From NCBI RefSeq assembly GCF_900100765.1, contig NZ_FNFO01000010.1, forward strand, positions 1 to 64,000: a DNA stretch of 64,000 nt. Direction: 5' to 3'. This document shows positions 7,338-15,972 of the stretch, in pieces. Source of the DNA: Catalinimonas alkaloidigena. GTDB lineage: Bacteria; Bacteroidota; Bacteroidia; Cytophagales; Flexibacteraceae. The notes beneath the pieces are model-generated. The model worked only from the letters and a program-made list of their open reading frames with translations, did not search any database and was not told where the DNA came from. Position numbers and translations under genes: made by a program. The number at the start of each line of letters is the position of its first letter. The stretch's first letter is position 1.

Positions 7338-8903
7338 ATGAACTACTTACACAAGCTTACGGAGATTGTCACACAGCACATTGCTGGGCAGTTTGAGTTC
7401 TTTACGAAGGGTAACCTCCGCCAGAAAAACAAGCTAAATACCCTGTTTCATGCCATCGCCAGCCAACAAGTGCGCAGCGATGCAGAAGCCGAGCGACTTA
7501 TCTACGGCCGCAACGAAGGGTCGTCGCGCTACAAAATGCTGAAGTCGCGCCTGACCGATAAGCTGGAAAACACCCTCCTCACCCTGGATGCGACCCAACT
7601 GAAAGATTATGCCCGCTTTAGCTACCAATGCCACCGCGCCCTCTTTTTCTGTCGCTTGCTGACGTATTTTGAAGCCTTTCCGAGCGCCGAAAAGCTGCTA
7701 CGCAAAACCCTCCGGCAGGCACAACACGCGCAGATTTACGAGGTGATCTACGAAGTAGCGCGCCTGTTGCGGTACATCTACGCCCACCAGGGCAACGAAA
7801 CGCTTCTGGACAGGTACCACCAAATAGCGGCCGAAGCCAGCCAAGTGCTGAGCGCCGAAGAACGCTCGATGGAACTGTACCAACGCACCATCCCACGGAT
7901 GGTACGCAGCGTGAGCTATTCGCCCGAAATGACGGCCATGTTCCGCACGTACGCCGACGAACTCAAGCCCCTGCACCAGAAGTACCCTACCTACCGCCTG
8001 ACGACCAACTACCTTATGTTGGAGACGGCCTATTACACGGCCACGTTCCAGTACGAGAAGCTGCTGGAAATACAGCAGGCCCGGGAAGACTTCCTGAACA
8101 AATATCCGCATTTTATCAGCGAAGGGCTGATGCTCAACATCTTACTGACGCGGGCCAGCGCATATTCTTCGTTGAAACAGTACGATCTGGCCGAAAAGGC
8201 CATCAATCGCTCGATTCATTACGTACGCGATGGTACTTACAATTACTTTGTTCTCCAACGTATCTACCTGAGTCTCACCGCCGAAGCTGGGCAATACGAC
8301 CGCTTCAACAAGCTGGTACGCCTGGTGGTGCGCCATCCGCAATTCCGCCAGCAGTCGCTGACACTCCGCAAAAATTTCATGGTCTACGCTGCGTATGGCT
8401 ATTATCTGGAACTCATCGGAAAGACCAGTAGCCCGCCGCCCGCGGCCAATGCGCGGCCCCGGCAACGCGAAAGTTTCATCAACGAAATTCCGCAGCACCA
8501 CAAAGACAAGGCGGGTTATAACGTAGCGTTGTTGATTGTGCAGTTGCTCTCGTTGCTGGAAAAGGGTGACCTGGACGCCGTCGACGACAAAATCAACACG
8601 CTGGCGCTGTACCGGGGGCGGTATCTGCGTCGCCCGGAAAATCGTCGCAGCCAGTTATTTGTCCGCATGCTGGAGGTGATGATCCGCGAAGGGTTTAACC
8701 CTAAAAACACCCGCCAGAAAACGGACCGCTATGTGCGCCAACTGAAAGAGTTACGCAACTACCTGGACGTAGCCAATCAGAATGCCGCCGAGATTATCCC
8801 TTACGAAAAATTATGGGAAATTGTACTGGAGCGCCTGCAACACAACCAAACCGACATTCTGTTTCGCCGGCAGCAATTTGCGCAGGGCGTTACGGTGCGC
8901 TGA
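7338..8903 (+). CDS. Helical-repeat (TPR-like) protein of unknown function
   Basis: This 521-residue protein is almost entirely helical with no signal peptide or membrane segment, so it is probably cytoplasmic. Residues of about 20-85 form a distinct N-terminal segment (NKLNTLFHAI..., then LKSRLTDKLENTLL). Residues of about 130-340 look like degenerate tetratricopeptide repeats, with alternating A-Y-L-F positions. I recognise the general type from Cytophagales genomes but know no function. No DNA-binding helix-turn-helix is obvious. It is divergent from the 63-residue peptide gene and overlaps the next gene tail to tail by 14 bases. TPR proteins often bind peptides, so a peptide-receptor role is possible but unproven. 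Confidence 0.75.
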   Translation: MNYLHKLTEIVTQHIAGQFEFFTKGNLRQKNKLNTLFHAIASQQVRSDAEAERLIYGRNEGSSRYKMLKSRLTDKLENTLLTLDATQLKDYARFSYQCHRALFFCRLLTYFEAFPSAEKLLRKTLRQAQHAQIYEVIYEVARLLRYIYAHQGNETLLDRYHQIAAEASQVLSAEERSMELYQRTIPRMVRSVSYSPEMTAMFRTYADELKPLHQKYPTYRLTTNYLMLETAYYTATFQYEKLLEIQQAREDFLNKYPHFISEGLMLNILLTRASAYSSLKQYDLAEKAINRSIHYVRDGTYNYFVLQRIYLSLTAEAGQYDRFNKLVRLVVRHPQFRQQSLTLRKNFMVYAAYGYYLELIGKTSSPPPAANARPRQRESFINEIPQHHKDKAGYNVALLIVQLLSLLEKGDLDAVDDKINTLALYRGRYLRRPENRRSQLFVRMLEVMIREGFNPKNTRQKTDRYVRQLKELRNYLDVANQNAAEIIPYEKLWEIVLERLQHNQTDILFRRQQFAQGVTVR

Positions 8904-10080
8904 GGGCATAGCGCCGGTGGCGGCGTCCTAACGCATCACCCAGCGTTCGCAGCGAAACGATGGTCAGGAAAATCAACAACCCCGGAAAGACGGCCAACCA
9001 CCAAGCCGCAGGCTGACTGCGCGATTCGGCCAGAAGCGCGCCCCAGCTGGCCGCCGAAGCATCGGTCCCGATCCGCAAAAATGCCAGCGTTGATTCCAAC
9101 AGCAGCATTTCGGCCGTACCGAAGGCCAAGGCCACGCTTAAGGTAGGCCACAAATTGGGCAGCACCTCACGAAAAAAAATGTGCGTCTGCGAAAACCCCA
9201 GCATGCGTGCGCTCTCGGCGTAACCCGTGTGGCGGGCCGCCCACGCCTCAGCGCGCACCAGACGGGCCAAATTCATCCACCCGGTACACCCCAGCAGCAC
9301 AGGCAATACCCAAAGGAAAGTTGGAAAAATGGCGACGAAGGCGAGAAGCAAAAAGAGCTTGGGAATGGCAATGACCACTTCGATCAGCCGGGACACGAGG
9401 GCATCGACCGGTATGCTGAAGGGGCGTTTTCCCCACGCAAAGCGCTGAAACCACCGCCCCAGTCCCCAGCAACCGAGCCCGCACCCCACACACAAAGCCA
9501 GGCTGGTGCCCCACTCTCCCCAGGCAACAGACGACTCACGAGAAATCAGGTCGAACCAGACAAAGCGCAGGCGGTAAATACCATAGAAGAAGAGCAATAC
9601 GATGGCCAGGGCACCCGAGAGTAACGTTGCTCGTGCCAGGCGCCATTCGCCCCAGAATCCTGCCAGCCCTCCCAAGACTACCCCAATTCCCGTTGCGATC
9701 AGTATGCCTGCCAGACTGACGAACAACGAAATCCGACTTCCGTAGACCAGGCCGGCCAATACATCTCTACCAAAGCTATCCGTACCGAGCCAATGGTAGC
9801 GGGCGGCTCCCTCCGCAGGCGACCGGTACATTCCTGCCTCACGATCGATGGCCTGGGCATCGTATGGAATCGGGGCCCGCATTACAAAAGCCTCGGACGA
9901 CGGCTCCGGCGAGGCCTGGGGCTGCTCAAACGCAGGAAAGCGCCACGCACCTTCTTCTACCACCAGTAAGGGTTGCGGATTCGCCACAAAATCGGCCAGC
10001 AGGGCCGTGCTGAGCAGCGCCATGAGAAAGAACGCGGCGCTCCACTCGTACCAATGCCAAGTAGCGGTTATCCTCTTCAT
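8890..10080 (-). CDS. Peptide-type ABC transporter permease (DppC/OppC family)
   Basis: This 396-residue inner-membrane permease has the family signature HWLGTDSFGRDVLAGLVYG near residues 95-113 and an EAA loop (ESARMLGFSQTHIF...LPNL) near residues 308-329 that contacts the ATPase. It is about 100 residues longer than typical DppC. The extra part lies between the second and third core helices (about 145-225) and looks like two added transmembrane helices around a short loop. There is also an enlarged first periplasmic loop. Its ATG overlaps the stop of the upstream permease by four bases (ATGA), so translation is coupled. The substrate (peptide, or another solute carried by this family such as nickel) is not known. 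Confidence 0.85.
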   Translation of the reverse strand: MKRITATWHWYEWSAAFFLMALLSTALLADFVANPQPLLVVEEGAWRFPAFEQPQASPEPSSEAFVMRAPIPYDAQAIDREAGMYRSPAEGAARYHWLGTDSFGRDVLAGLVYGSRISLFVSLAGILIATGIGVVLGGLAGFWGEWRLARATLLSGALAIVLLFFYGIYRLRFVWFDLISRESSVAWGEWGTSLALCVGCGLGCWGLGRWFQRFAWGKRPFSIPVDALVSRLIEVVIAIPKLFLLLAFVAIFPTFLWVLPVLLGCTGWMNLARLVRAEAWAARHTGYAESARMLGFSQTHIFFREVLPNLWPTLSVALAFGTAEMLLLESTLAFLRIGTDASAASWGALLAESRSQPAAWWLAVFPGLLIFLTIVSLRTLGDALGRRHRRYALSAP

Positions 10081-11378
10081 GAAAGTGAGGAGGGCTGACG
10101 CAAACGTGGATCGGCCCGATAATACAACAGGTCAGCGCCCAGCACACCCAGCACTGTTGCCATCCCAATTAACAACGTAAGGCCATAAATCAGTGGATAA
10201 TCGCGGTACGAGAAGGCCGTGGTAGCCAGGCGCCCCATCCCGGGCAGGGCAAAAATGTATTCGATGGCGACTGACCCGCCAATCAGCCCAGGGAGCATTT
10301 GCCCTACCAACGTAATGATCGGCAACCAAGCGGTCCGTAGGGCATGTCGCCAGACCACCCAGGTAGGCGGCAAGCCCCGCGCCGAGGCGGCCTTTACGTA
10401 GTCTTGTGTCAATGCTTCCTGCATGCTTGCTTTCACTTGATTAGCTAGATACGTGACGCCCGGCAGTGCCCAGCAAAACAAAGGAAGCACCAGATGATGC
10501 ATCAGGGAGAGAAATTGCCTTCCCCAGGAATCGTCCGCTTCCAATCCGGTTCCGAAGGCCGGAAACCATCCCCATTGCGCACTTAACAGCCAGATTAACA
10601 GCGTGGCGGCCCAATAGTTAGGCACTGCGTAGAGGACATGCAACGCGACATCGAGCAGGTAGCGTAGCGGATGATGCGGATGCGTTGCAAGATACACCCC
10701 CAGCGGAATGGCAAGCGCCAGGCTGATGAGCAGCACCGCCAAGGCCATGCCCATGGTCCACGCCAATGCCCTACCGATAAGGCTGCCCACCGACGCGCGG
10801 CTTTGGAGCGATGTGCCCCAGTTGCCCTGCAGCAGGTCGCTTAACCAGGCGTGGTACGCATTATCCAGCCCATGCCAGTGCAACACGGGGACGTAGGTCT
10901 TCCAGGGCGTTGCCCGTTGGGTCACCGCTTGCCAGGCAGCGGCCAGTGGCACTAAGGTTCGGCCTGAGGAGTGCTGCACTAACGCATGAATCGTCGCAGG
11001 GTCCCATGCCTGCCGCAACGCCAAGCGCACCTCCGGGTCGTCTACCTGATGCACCAACGCGCGATATCGCTGAATTTCAGTCCAGTTGCCGTAGCGATAC
11101 AGCAACCGTTCGGCAGCACGGCGTTCTACGGGATCGATCAGACGATACAGGGTATCGGGCTCGGCCCATACCCCGAAGCTCACGTAAAACAGTGGGCGGA
11201 TGGCCTCGGTAGCCAAGGGACTGAGCGTGTTGGTGTTGATCACCTGCCGTAGCTCGAACAAGCGCTGTTCCGCCGCGCCCCCCGGCGTACGCAATCCCAG
11301 ATAAAAGCTAACCAACAAAATAAGAAGCAGGAGTGGAATGAACGTAAACAGACGGCGAAGCAGGTAGCGCATCATCAT
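10077..11378 (-). CDS. Peptide-type ABC transporter permease (DppB/OppB family)
   Basis: This 433-residue membrane protein has the DppB layout: an N-terminal helix (about 10-28), a periplasmic segment, then five helices with the EAA loop (DYVKAASARGLPPTWVVWRHAL...LP) near residues 325-350. Typical members have about 310-340 residues. Here the first periplasmic segment is enlarged to about 165 residues with many R and L residues. Three consecutive ATG codons stand at the start, and any could be used. It lies between the lipoprotein gene (15 bases upstream) and the second permease (four-base overlap), forming one transport operon. Confidence 0.85.
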   Translation of the reverse strand: MMMRYLLRRLFTFIPLLLLILLVSFYLGLRTPGGAAEQRLFELRQVINTNTLSPLATEAIRPLFYVSFGVWAEPDTLYRLIDPVERRAAERLLYRYGNWTEIQRYRALVHQVDDPEVRLALRQAWDPATIHALVQHSSGRTLVPLAAAWQAVTQRATPWKTYVPVLHWHGLDNAYHAWLSDLLQGNWGTSLQSRASVGSLIGRALAWTMGMALAVLLISLALAIPLGVYLATHPHHPLRYLLDVALHVLYAVPNYWAATLLIWLLSAQWGWFPAFGTGLEADDSWGRQFLSLMHHLVLPLFCWALPGVTYLANQVKASMQEALTQDYVKAASARGLPPTWVVWRHALRTAWLPIITLVGQMLPGLIGGSVAIEYIFALPGMGRLATTAFSYRDYPLIYGLTLLIGMATVLGVLGADLLYYRADPRLRQPSSLS

Positions 11379-11393
11379 GAAATCGTGCTCAAC

Positions 11394-13160
11394 TTAATTA
11401 GCCGCTGCCTGCTCTGCGGGCGTAAACGCAGCGGGCCAGCAACCGGGGCTCATGCCCGTAATGTGGGTATTGGTATAAGCCTTACTCACCACGATGCGGT
11501 CGTAAGGCACGTCCAAAAAAATCAGGGGCACTTCGTCCTGAATTCGGTGATACAAACGCGTGTACAGGCAATCGAGGTGCGGTTCGCCCGCATCGTAGCG
11601 AATCGAATCCAGCAACCGGTCGGTGAGGGTATCGCGGTAGTGTACATAGTTTCCCCCGGTGGCAATCGACTCACTGTGGAAAATCTGGGTGTAGTCGTTC
11701 GCAACCGGATGAAACGAGAACGAGCCGCCGCTCAATCCAAAATCGCCGGACGCCAGCGATTGCGTAAATTTCCCCCACTCTTCGGCCTGTACCCGAATGT
11801 CGATGCCCACCTTCCGGGCCGTTTCCTGCAACAGGATACCAACCGCCCGCCGCTGTTCATTACCCGCATTGTACTTGTAAACCAGTTGGAAGGGGGTTCG
11901 CTGCCCGTTTACTTCTTTTTCCAGCACGCCGTCCCGGTCCAGGTCACACCAACCGTCCTGCTGAAGCAACGCCTGGGCCTTTTGCGGATCGTATTGGTAC
12001 TTTACTGCAACTTCGCCGTCGAGTCGTTCCGGATCATAAGGGCCACTGGTGCGCCGCCCCATCTTCTGCTGAATCGTGTTGAGCAGATAGTCGTAATCGA
12101 CCAGATAGGCCAGCGCCTGCCGCGTGAGACGTGAGCGTAACAGCGGGTGTTGGTGGTTGATGGCCACGAAGTTGTATCCAAACATAGCCGGCGTACGAAA
12201 ATCAAATTTGGCCCGCATGCGCGGATCGCGTTGCAAGTGCTCGAACTGTGCGAACGGTACCCCGCGGATAAAATCGAGCTTTCCATTCTGAAGCGCCACC
12301 CCAGCCGTTGCATAATCGCTGATCACCCGGAACCGGATCTTCTCCGGAATGGCTTCCAGCCATACGTTCCGCTGCGTTACCCGGTCGGCCCACCAATGCG
12401 GCTTTCGAACCAGCACCAGTTGCTGGTCGGCATCCCACTGGGACAGCTGATAAGGTCCGCTTCCCACCAGATCTGGCGACGTCTGCGCCCATACCTCCGA
12501 ATCGAAATTACGAGCCAGCTGGTGCAAAATGGGGGGTAAGCCCGTTGTATCCGAGAGGTTACCCAGCCATTCCAGACTTAGCGTCCGCAGGGTATGCGTA
12601 GAATCGTACCGGTTTTCGGGCACAATGTCAAAATCGCCACTGGTCAGTTCCAGCAACAAGGGTTCGTCGCGACATACCAGCATTACCTTACGCGCATTGG
12701 CAGAATCGACACGCACGTCTTTGATAAACTCGATCAGGCTACGCCGGATGGGCAGGTCGGCCAGCGGATTGCGGATCACCTTCAGGCTGAAGGCCACATC
12801 CCACCCCGTGATGGGAGAACCGTCGTCCCACTGCGCTTCGGGGCGTACTTCGTAATGAATATAGGTGAGTGTATCGCGGGTTTCGATGGAGGGGCGACGC
12901 GCGGCCAATACGGGCAAAATCTCTTGCGATACCGGGTCCAGTCCCAACAACGATTGAAACAGGTGGTTGACCACCACGCCTGCGTTGCTGCTAGTATACT
13001 GATACGGATTTAACTTTCCGGGATCGGCCGGCAAATGAATATTGACCTGCCCCAGCGACCGCTCTTCTGGCTGGCAAGCACACAGCCAAAGCAAGCTTAC
13101 CCAGCCCATCAGACTGGCGATGCCTACGATCCGATCCGTTATTTTTACGCGGCTCTGCAT
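11394..13160 (-). CDS. Peptide-binding lipoprotein of ABC transporter (SBP family 5)
   Basis: This 588-residue extracytoplasmic solute-binding protein belongs to the DppA/OppA family. The start is placed at the ATG at 13160 rather than further upstream because it gives a proper lipoprotein signal: a basic N terminus, a hydrophobic stretch, and a lipobox LCAC with C29 as the likely lipidated residue. After it come the family landmarks LNPYQY..., the W-D-D-G-S-P-I-T segment and the VAINHQHPLLRSRLTRQALAYLVDYD stretch. It would capture oligopeptides or a similar ligand and deliver it to the two permeases encoded directly downstream. The ATPase gene is divergent, 73 bases away. Confidence 0.88.
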   Translation of the reverse strand: MQSRVKITDRIVGIASLMGWVSLLWLCACQPEERSLGQVNIHLPADPGKLNPYQYTSSNAGVVVNHLFQSLLGLDPVSQEILPVLAARRPSIETRDTLTYIHYEVRPEAQWDDGSPITGWDVAFSLKVIRNPLADLPIRRSLIEFIKDVRVDSANARKVMLVCRDEPLLLELTSGDFDIVPENRYDSTHTLRTLSLEWLGNLSDTTGLPPILHQLARNFDSEVWAQTSPDLVGSGPYQLSQWDADQQLVLVRKPHWWADRVTQRNVWLEAIPEKIRFRVISDYATAGVALQNGKLDFIRGVPFAQFEHLQRDPRMRAKFDFRTPAMFGYNFVAINHQHPLLRSRLTRQALAYLVDYDYLLNTIQQKMGRRTSGPYDPERLDGEVAVKYQYDPQKAQALLQQDGWCDLDRDGVLEKEVNGQRTPFQLVYKYNAGNEQRRAVGILLQETARKVGIDIRVQAEEWGKFTQSLASGDFGLSGGSFSFHPVANDYTQIFHSESIATGGNYVHYRDTLTDRLLDSIRYDAGEPHLDCLYTRLYHRIQDEVPLIFLDVPYDRIVVSKAYTNTHITGMSPGCWPAAFTPAEQAAAN

Positions 13161-13233
13161 GAGTACTAATAAATAAAGATACAGATAACTTATTGTGTCT
13201 CTGTAAGAATATACCGTTCTGTAGTCCAAAAGT

Positions 13234-14799
13234 ATGGTAAGCGCCTCTCGTCCGCTGCTTCGTATCGATCAACTTGCCGTTCGCTACCGTATGCCGGCGG
13301 GCACCTTTCCAGTACTGCATGAAATCAACCTGGAAATTTACCCCGGAGAAATTATCGGCATCGCGGGAGAATCGGGCGCCGGAAAATCAACATTAGCACA
13401 CACGCTTTTGGACCTACTCCCCGCCAATGCGCAATGGACCGGTAGTATGAGCTGGCAAGACGGTACCCGTCCCGTAAGACAGCTTACGCCACACCAGAGC
13501 TGGCCCGACCTGCGCGGAATCGGCATCGGGATGTTGTTTCAGCATCCGGCCGCTGCGCTGACGCCCGTCCGAAAGTGCGGTGACCTGCTTCTGGAAACCT
13601 TACGGCTGCATCGCCCGGACCGCCCCGACGCATGGGTTGACGAAGCACTGCAACTTCTTGAGCAAGTGCAATTTACAGAACCCCGTAAGATCTACGAAGC
13701 CTGGCCTCACGAACTTTCGGGGGGACAGCAGCAGCGGGTGGGACTGGCCCTGGCGCTGGCCAGGCATCCGCGCCTGTTGTTAGCAGACGAGCCGACCTCG
13801 GCGCTAGACGCGGCTACGCAAACCGAAGTGCTCGATTTGTTACGGGCGCGCTGTCATCAGGAACACACTTCTGTGCTATGGTTCAGCCATGCCCTCTCGA
13901 CGATGCGCACCCGTGCAGACCGGCTGTACGAACTGAAGAAGGGTCGTCTGCGTCCGCTCACTTCAAAAAGTGCGACTCTTGTTGCGCCACGTACGCCAGC
14001 ACCCACCACGGAAGTGCTGCTGAAAACAGAACGCGTTTCCAAGGTGTACGTCTCGGTGGGTCAGCGCGCAGGCGCACCGGCGGTCAATGCCTTGGAAGAA
14101 TTTTCGTGTGCGCTTTACAAAGGCGAAACGGTGGCGTTGACGGGTGTTTCGGGATGTGGAAAAAGTACGCTGGCACGTGTGATGTTAGGGTTAGTGCCGC
14201 CTTCGGCCGGCGAAGTCTGGTGGCAGGCACAGCCGCTGTCGACCTTACCCCCTACTCAGCTACGCAAGCGTCGGTCGTGGGCGCAGGCCGTACTACAAGA
14301 CGGCTACCGCGCGCTCAATCCCCGGCATACGCTCCGCCAGGCCCTTTTAGCACCGATGCAACTGCACCAGATTGGTGTCACAACGTCTGAACGGCTAGAA
14401 CGCATTACCGAAGGCATGCACCGCCTTGCGTTGCCGGAATCGCTGTTGGACCAGTACCCGCACGAGTGCTCGGGCGGGCAATTGCAGCGTACGAACCTGT
14501 TACGCGCCTTGTTAGTACAACCTGATGTATTGATTGGGGACGAGCCCTTTGCAGCAGTAGACCAGCCTACGCAGCAACGCATGATCGAATGGATTCAGCA
14601 GGAGCAGCGACAGCGCGGCATGTCGTTCTTGCTGATTACTCACGACCTGCCCGTTGCTTATCACATGGCGCATCGTGTCTGGGTCATGCACCAGGGGCGT
14701 CTGGTAGAACAAGGCGATGTGAACGAAATGTTTGCCACGCCTCAGCACCCGCGCTGGAAAATGCTGCTGGCCCAATCGGAGTGGACTGCGACCTTGTAA
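13234..14799 (+). CDS. Double ATP-binding ABC transporter ATPase (fused DppD-DppF type)
   Basis: This 521-residue cytoplasmic protein contains two complete ABC ATPase domains. The first has Walker A GESGAGKS (45-52), signature LSGGQQQR and Walker B LLLADEP. The second has Walker A GVSGCGKS with K310, signature CSGGQLQR and Walker B VLIGDEP. Fused pairs of this kind (as in YejF or GsiA) power peptide-type importers. In the second domain the usual T-S-A-L-D after Walker B reads FAAVD, keeping the catalytic glutamate and D-loop aspartate. It is divergent from the binding protein and permease genes and completes the transporter. No extra substrate-binding domain is present. Confidence 0.92.
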   Translation: MVSASRPLLRIDQLAVRYRMPAGTFPVLHEINLEIYPGEIIGIAGESGAGKSTLAHTLLDLLPANAQWTGSMSWQDGTRPVRQLTPHQSWPDLRGIGIGMLFQHPAAALTPVRKCGDLLLETLRLHRPDRPDAWVDEALQLLEQVQFTEPRKIYEAWPHELSGGQQQRVGLALALARHPRLLLADEPTSALDAATQTEVLDLLRARCHQEHTSVLWFSHALSTMRTRADRLYELKKGRLRPLTSKSATLVAPRTPAPTTEVLLKTERVSKVYVSVGQRAGAPAVNALEEFSCALYKGETVALTGVSGCGKSTLARVMLGLVPPSAGEVWWQAQPLSTLPPTQLRKRRSWAQAVLQDGYRALNPRHTLRQALLAPMQLHQIGVTTSERLERITEGMHRLALPESLLDQYPHECSGGQLQRTNLLRALLVQPDVLIGDEPFAAVDQPTQQRMIEWIQQEQRQRGMSFLLITHDLPVAYHMAHRVWVMHQGRLVEQGDVNEMFATPQHPRWKMLLAQSEWTATL

Positions 14800-15336
14800 T
14801 TACAAAATGCGCACGATCTGGTTCCGCGAGCGCGCCTTCCGGCGAATCAGGTTGCGTGCTTTGGCCCAGTCGTAAATGAACGTACGCATCTCCTTAACCC
14901 GGTTTTTGGCGGGCAGCTTGCCGTTACGAATTCCGATGACCGATCGGGTCGTCGTGCACTGCGTAATAAAGCCCAGCGTATCGAAAATGGGGGTTTGGCT
15001 GGAATCAAAATACCCTGGATTGAGCCAGTGAAGGTATAAATGGTACCGCCGCTCGATAAAATACTGCATAAAGCGCTGCGATGACTGGCGGTAGGGCAAC
15101 GAACATAAAACGATACGCTCCTGCGTGAACTGCTCTGTTGCCTCGCGATCGGTGGGTAACTGATCGAGAAGCACTACATTCACATACTCGCAATCGTTAA
15201 AAAAAAGCTGCGTATACCCGGCTTGTGTCTTGATTTTCCCCTGGAAGATACGATTCCAAGTATACGTTTTTCCTGCTCCCTCATTGCCCAAGATTCCGAT
15301 CAAAAGATTCTCCTGAGGATTTGGTGCTTCGGTCAT
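14800..15336 (-). CDS. Small P-loop nucleotide-binding protein of unknown function
   Basis: This 178-residue cytoplasmic protein starts with a Walker A motif GNEGAGKT (residues 17-24) directly after a hydrophobic strand (LLIGILG). A possible Walker B strand is NVVLLDQL near residues 53-60. I do not recognise the family. No ABC signature, GTPase NKxD or kinase lid motif is evident. The C terminus is strongly basic (ARNLIRRKARSRNQ), which may bind nucleic acid or membrane. It ends on the base after the ABC ATPase stop, so the two genes converge with no gap and probably no dedicated terminator. Its own start is followed upstream by a 636-base region without a firm gene. Confidence 0.65.
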   Translation of the reverse strand: MTEAPNPQENLLIGILGNEGAGKTYTWNRIFQGKIKTQAGYTQLFFNDCEYVNVVLLDQLPTDREATEQFTQERIVLCSLPYRQSSQRFMQYFIERRYHLYLHWLNPGYFDSSQTPIFDTLGFITQCTTTRSVIGIRNGKLPAKNRVKEMRTFIYDWAKARNLIRRKARSRNQIVRIL

Positions 15337-15972
15337 GCACTTACGTTTAAATACGATTCTTCATCATACTCACTGTTCTGCTAGAGCTCAAAAAAGGCAG
15401 TTACGTCGTGATTGATGATTCAAAAGTATAGAACTCGGTACGAATAGGCTGAGCAGTTTTCCCGAATAGTAACATAGGATCTGGCTACCTTCTTGGTATC
15501 AACTCGCTCATATAGGCATTAAAAGCGAATATAGTCAACACAGATCCCCTAAAAAGTAACATGAAAACATAGGCGATGGATACCATAATTCCTTAAAAAA
15601 TTTCTACAATCGCCTGTTTTTTGCAGAAGGAACTGCCCGAATCTTAGACAATTGAATCCCGATTTGGACACATTACGTACGTTCAACAGAACACACCTCG
15701 GAAGCACTACCGAAGTAAGTGCTGTCGCTCAACCGGCAGAAGCGGCAACCGTCGGTATGATGCAGGTCACTTAATGACTATTTGTAAAATTTGTTAAGCT
15801 TTGTGTGTTCATCCAAGGCGGTCGCTTATATTTGCTATCCCACCTCACTTTAGTTAAGCAGCAAACTCTAGCCAGCGCATCGTCACACGCTTAGTCCATT
15901 TTTATCTACCCGTCGGCCAACAGACTTAGGAGGAAGCTCAGGGTATTTTATTGGGAATTGAATCGATCTAAA
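15337..15972. other. Long intergenic region before heme oxygenase-like gene
   Basis: These 636 bases hold no firm gene. An open frame without an ATG runs from 15589 to 15774; from the TTG at 15652 it would encode 40 residues, with no recognisable similarity. A small hairpin (AGCACT/AGTGCT, about 15702-15722) lies inside it. A promoter-like pair near 15800-15834 is annotated separately. Purine-rich TAGGAGGAAG at about 15927 resembles a ribosome-binding site but is too far (about 40 bases) from the next ATG to serve it. The left part (15337-15590) shows nothing I can name. Confidence 0.5.
15800..15834 (+). promoter_or_regulatory. Putative promoter of heme oxygenase-like gene
   Basis: TTTG at 15800-15803 and an exact -7 box TATATTTG at 15827-15834 lie 23 bases apart, at the long end of the Bacteroidota range. 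It would give a leader of about 130 bases before the ATG at 15973, unusually long for this window. Confidence 0.55.
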
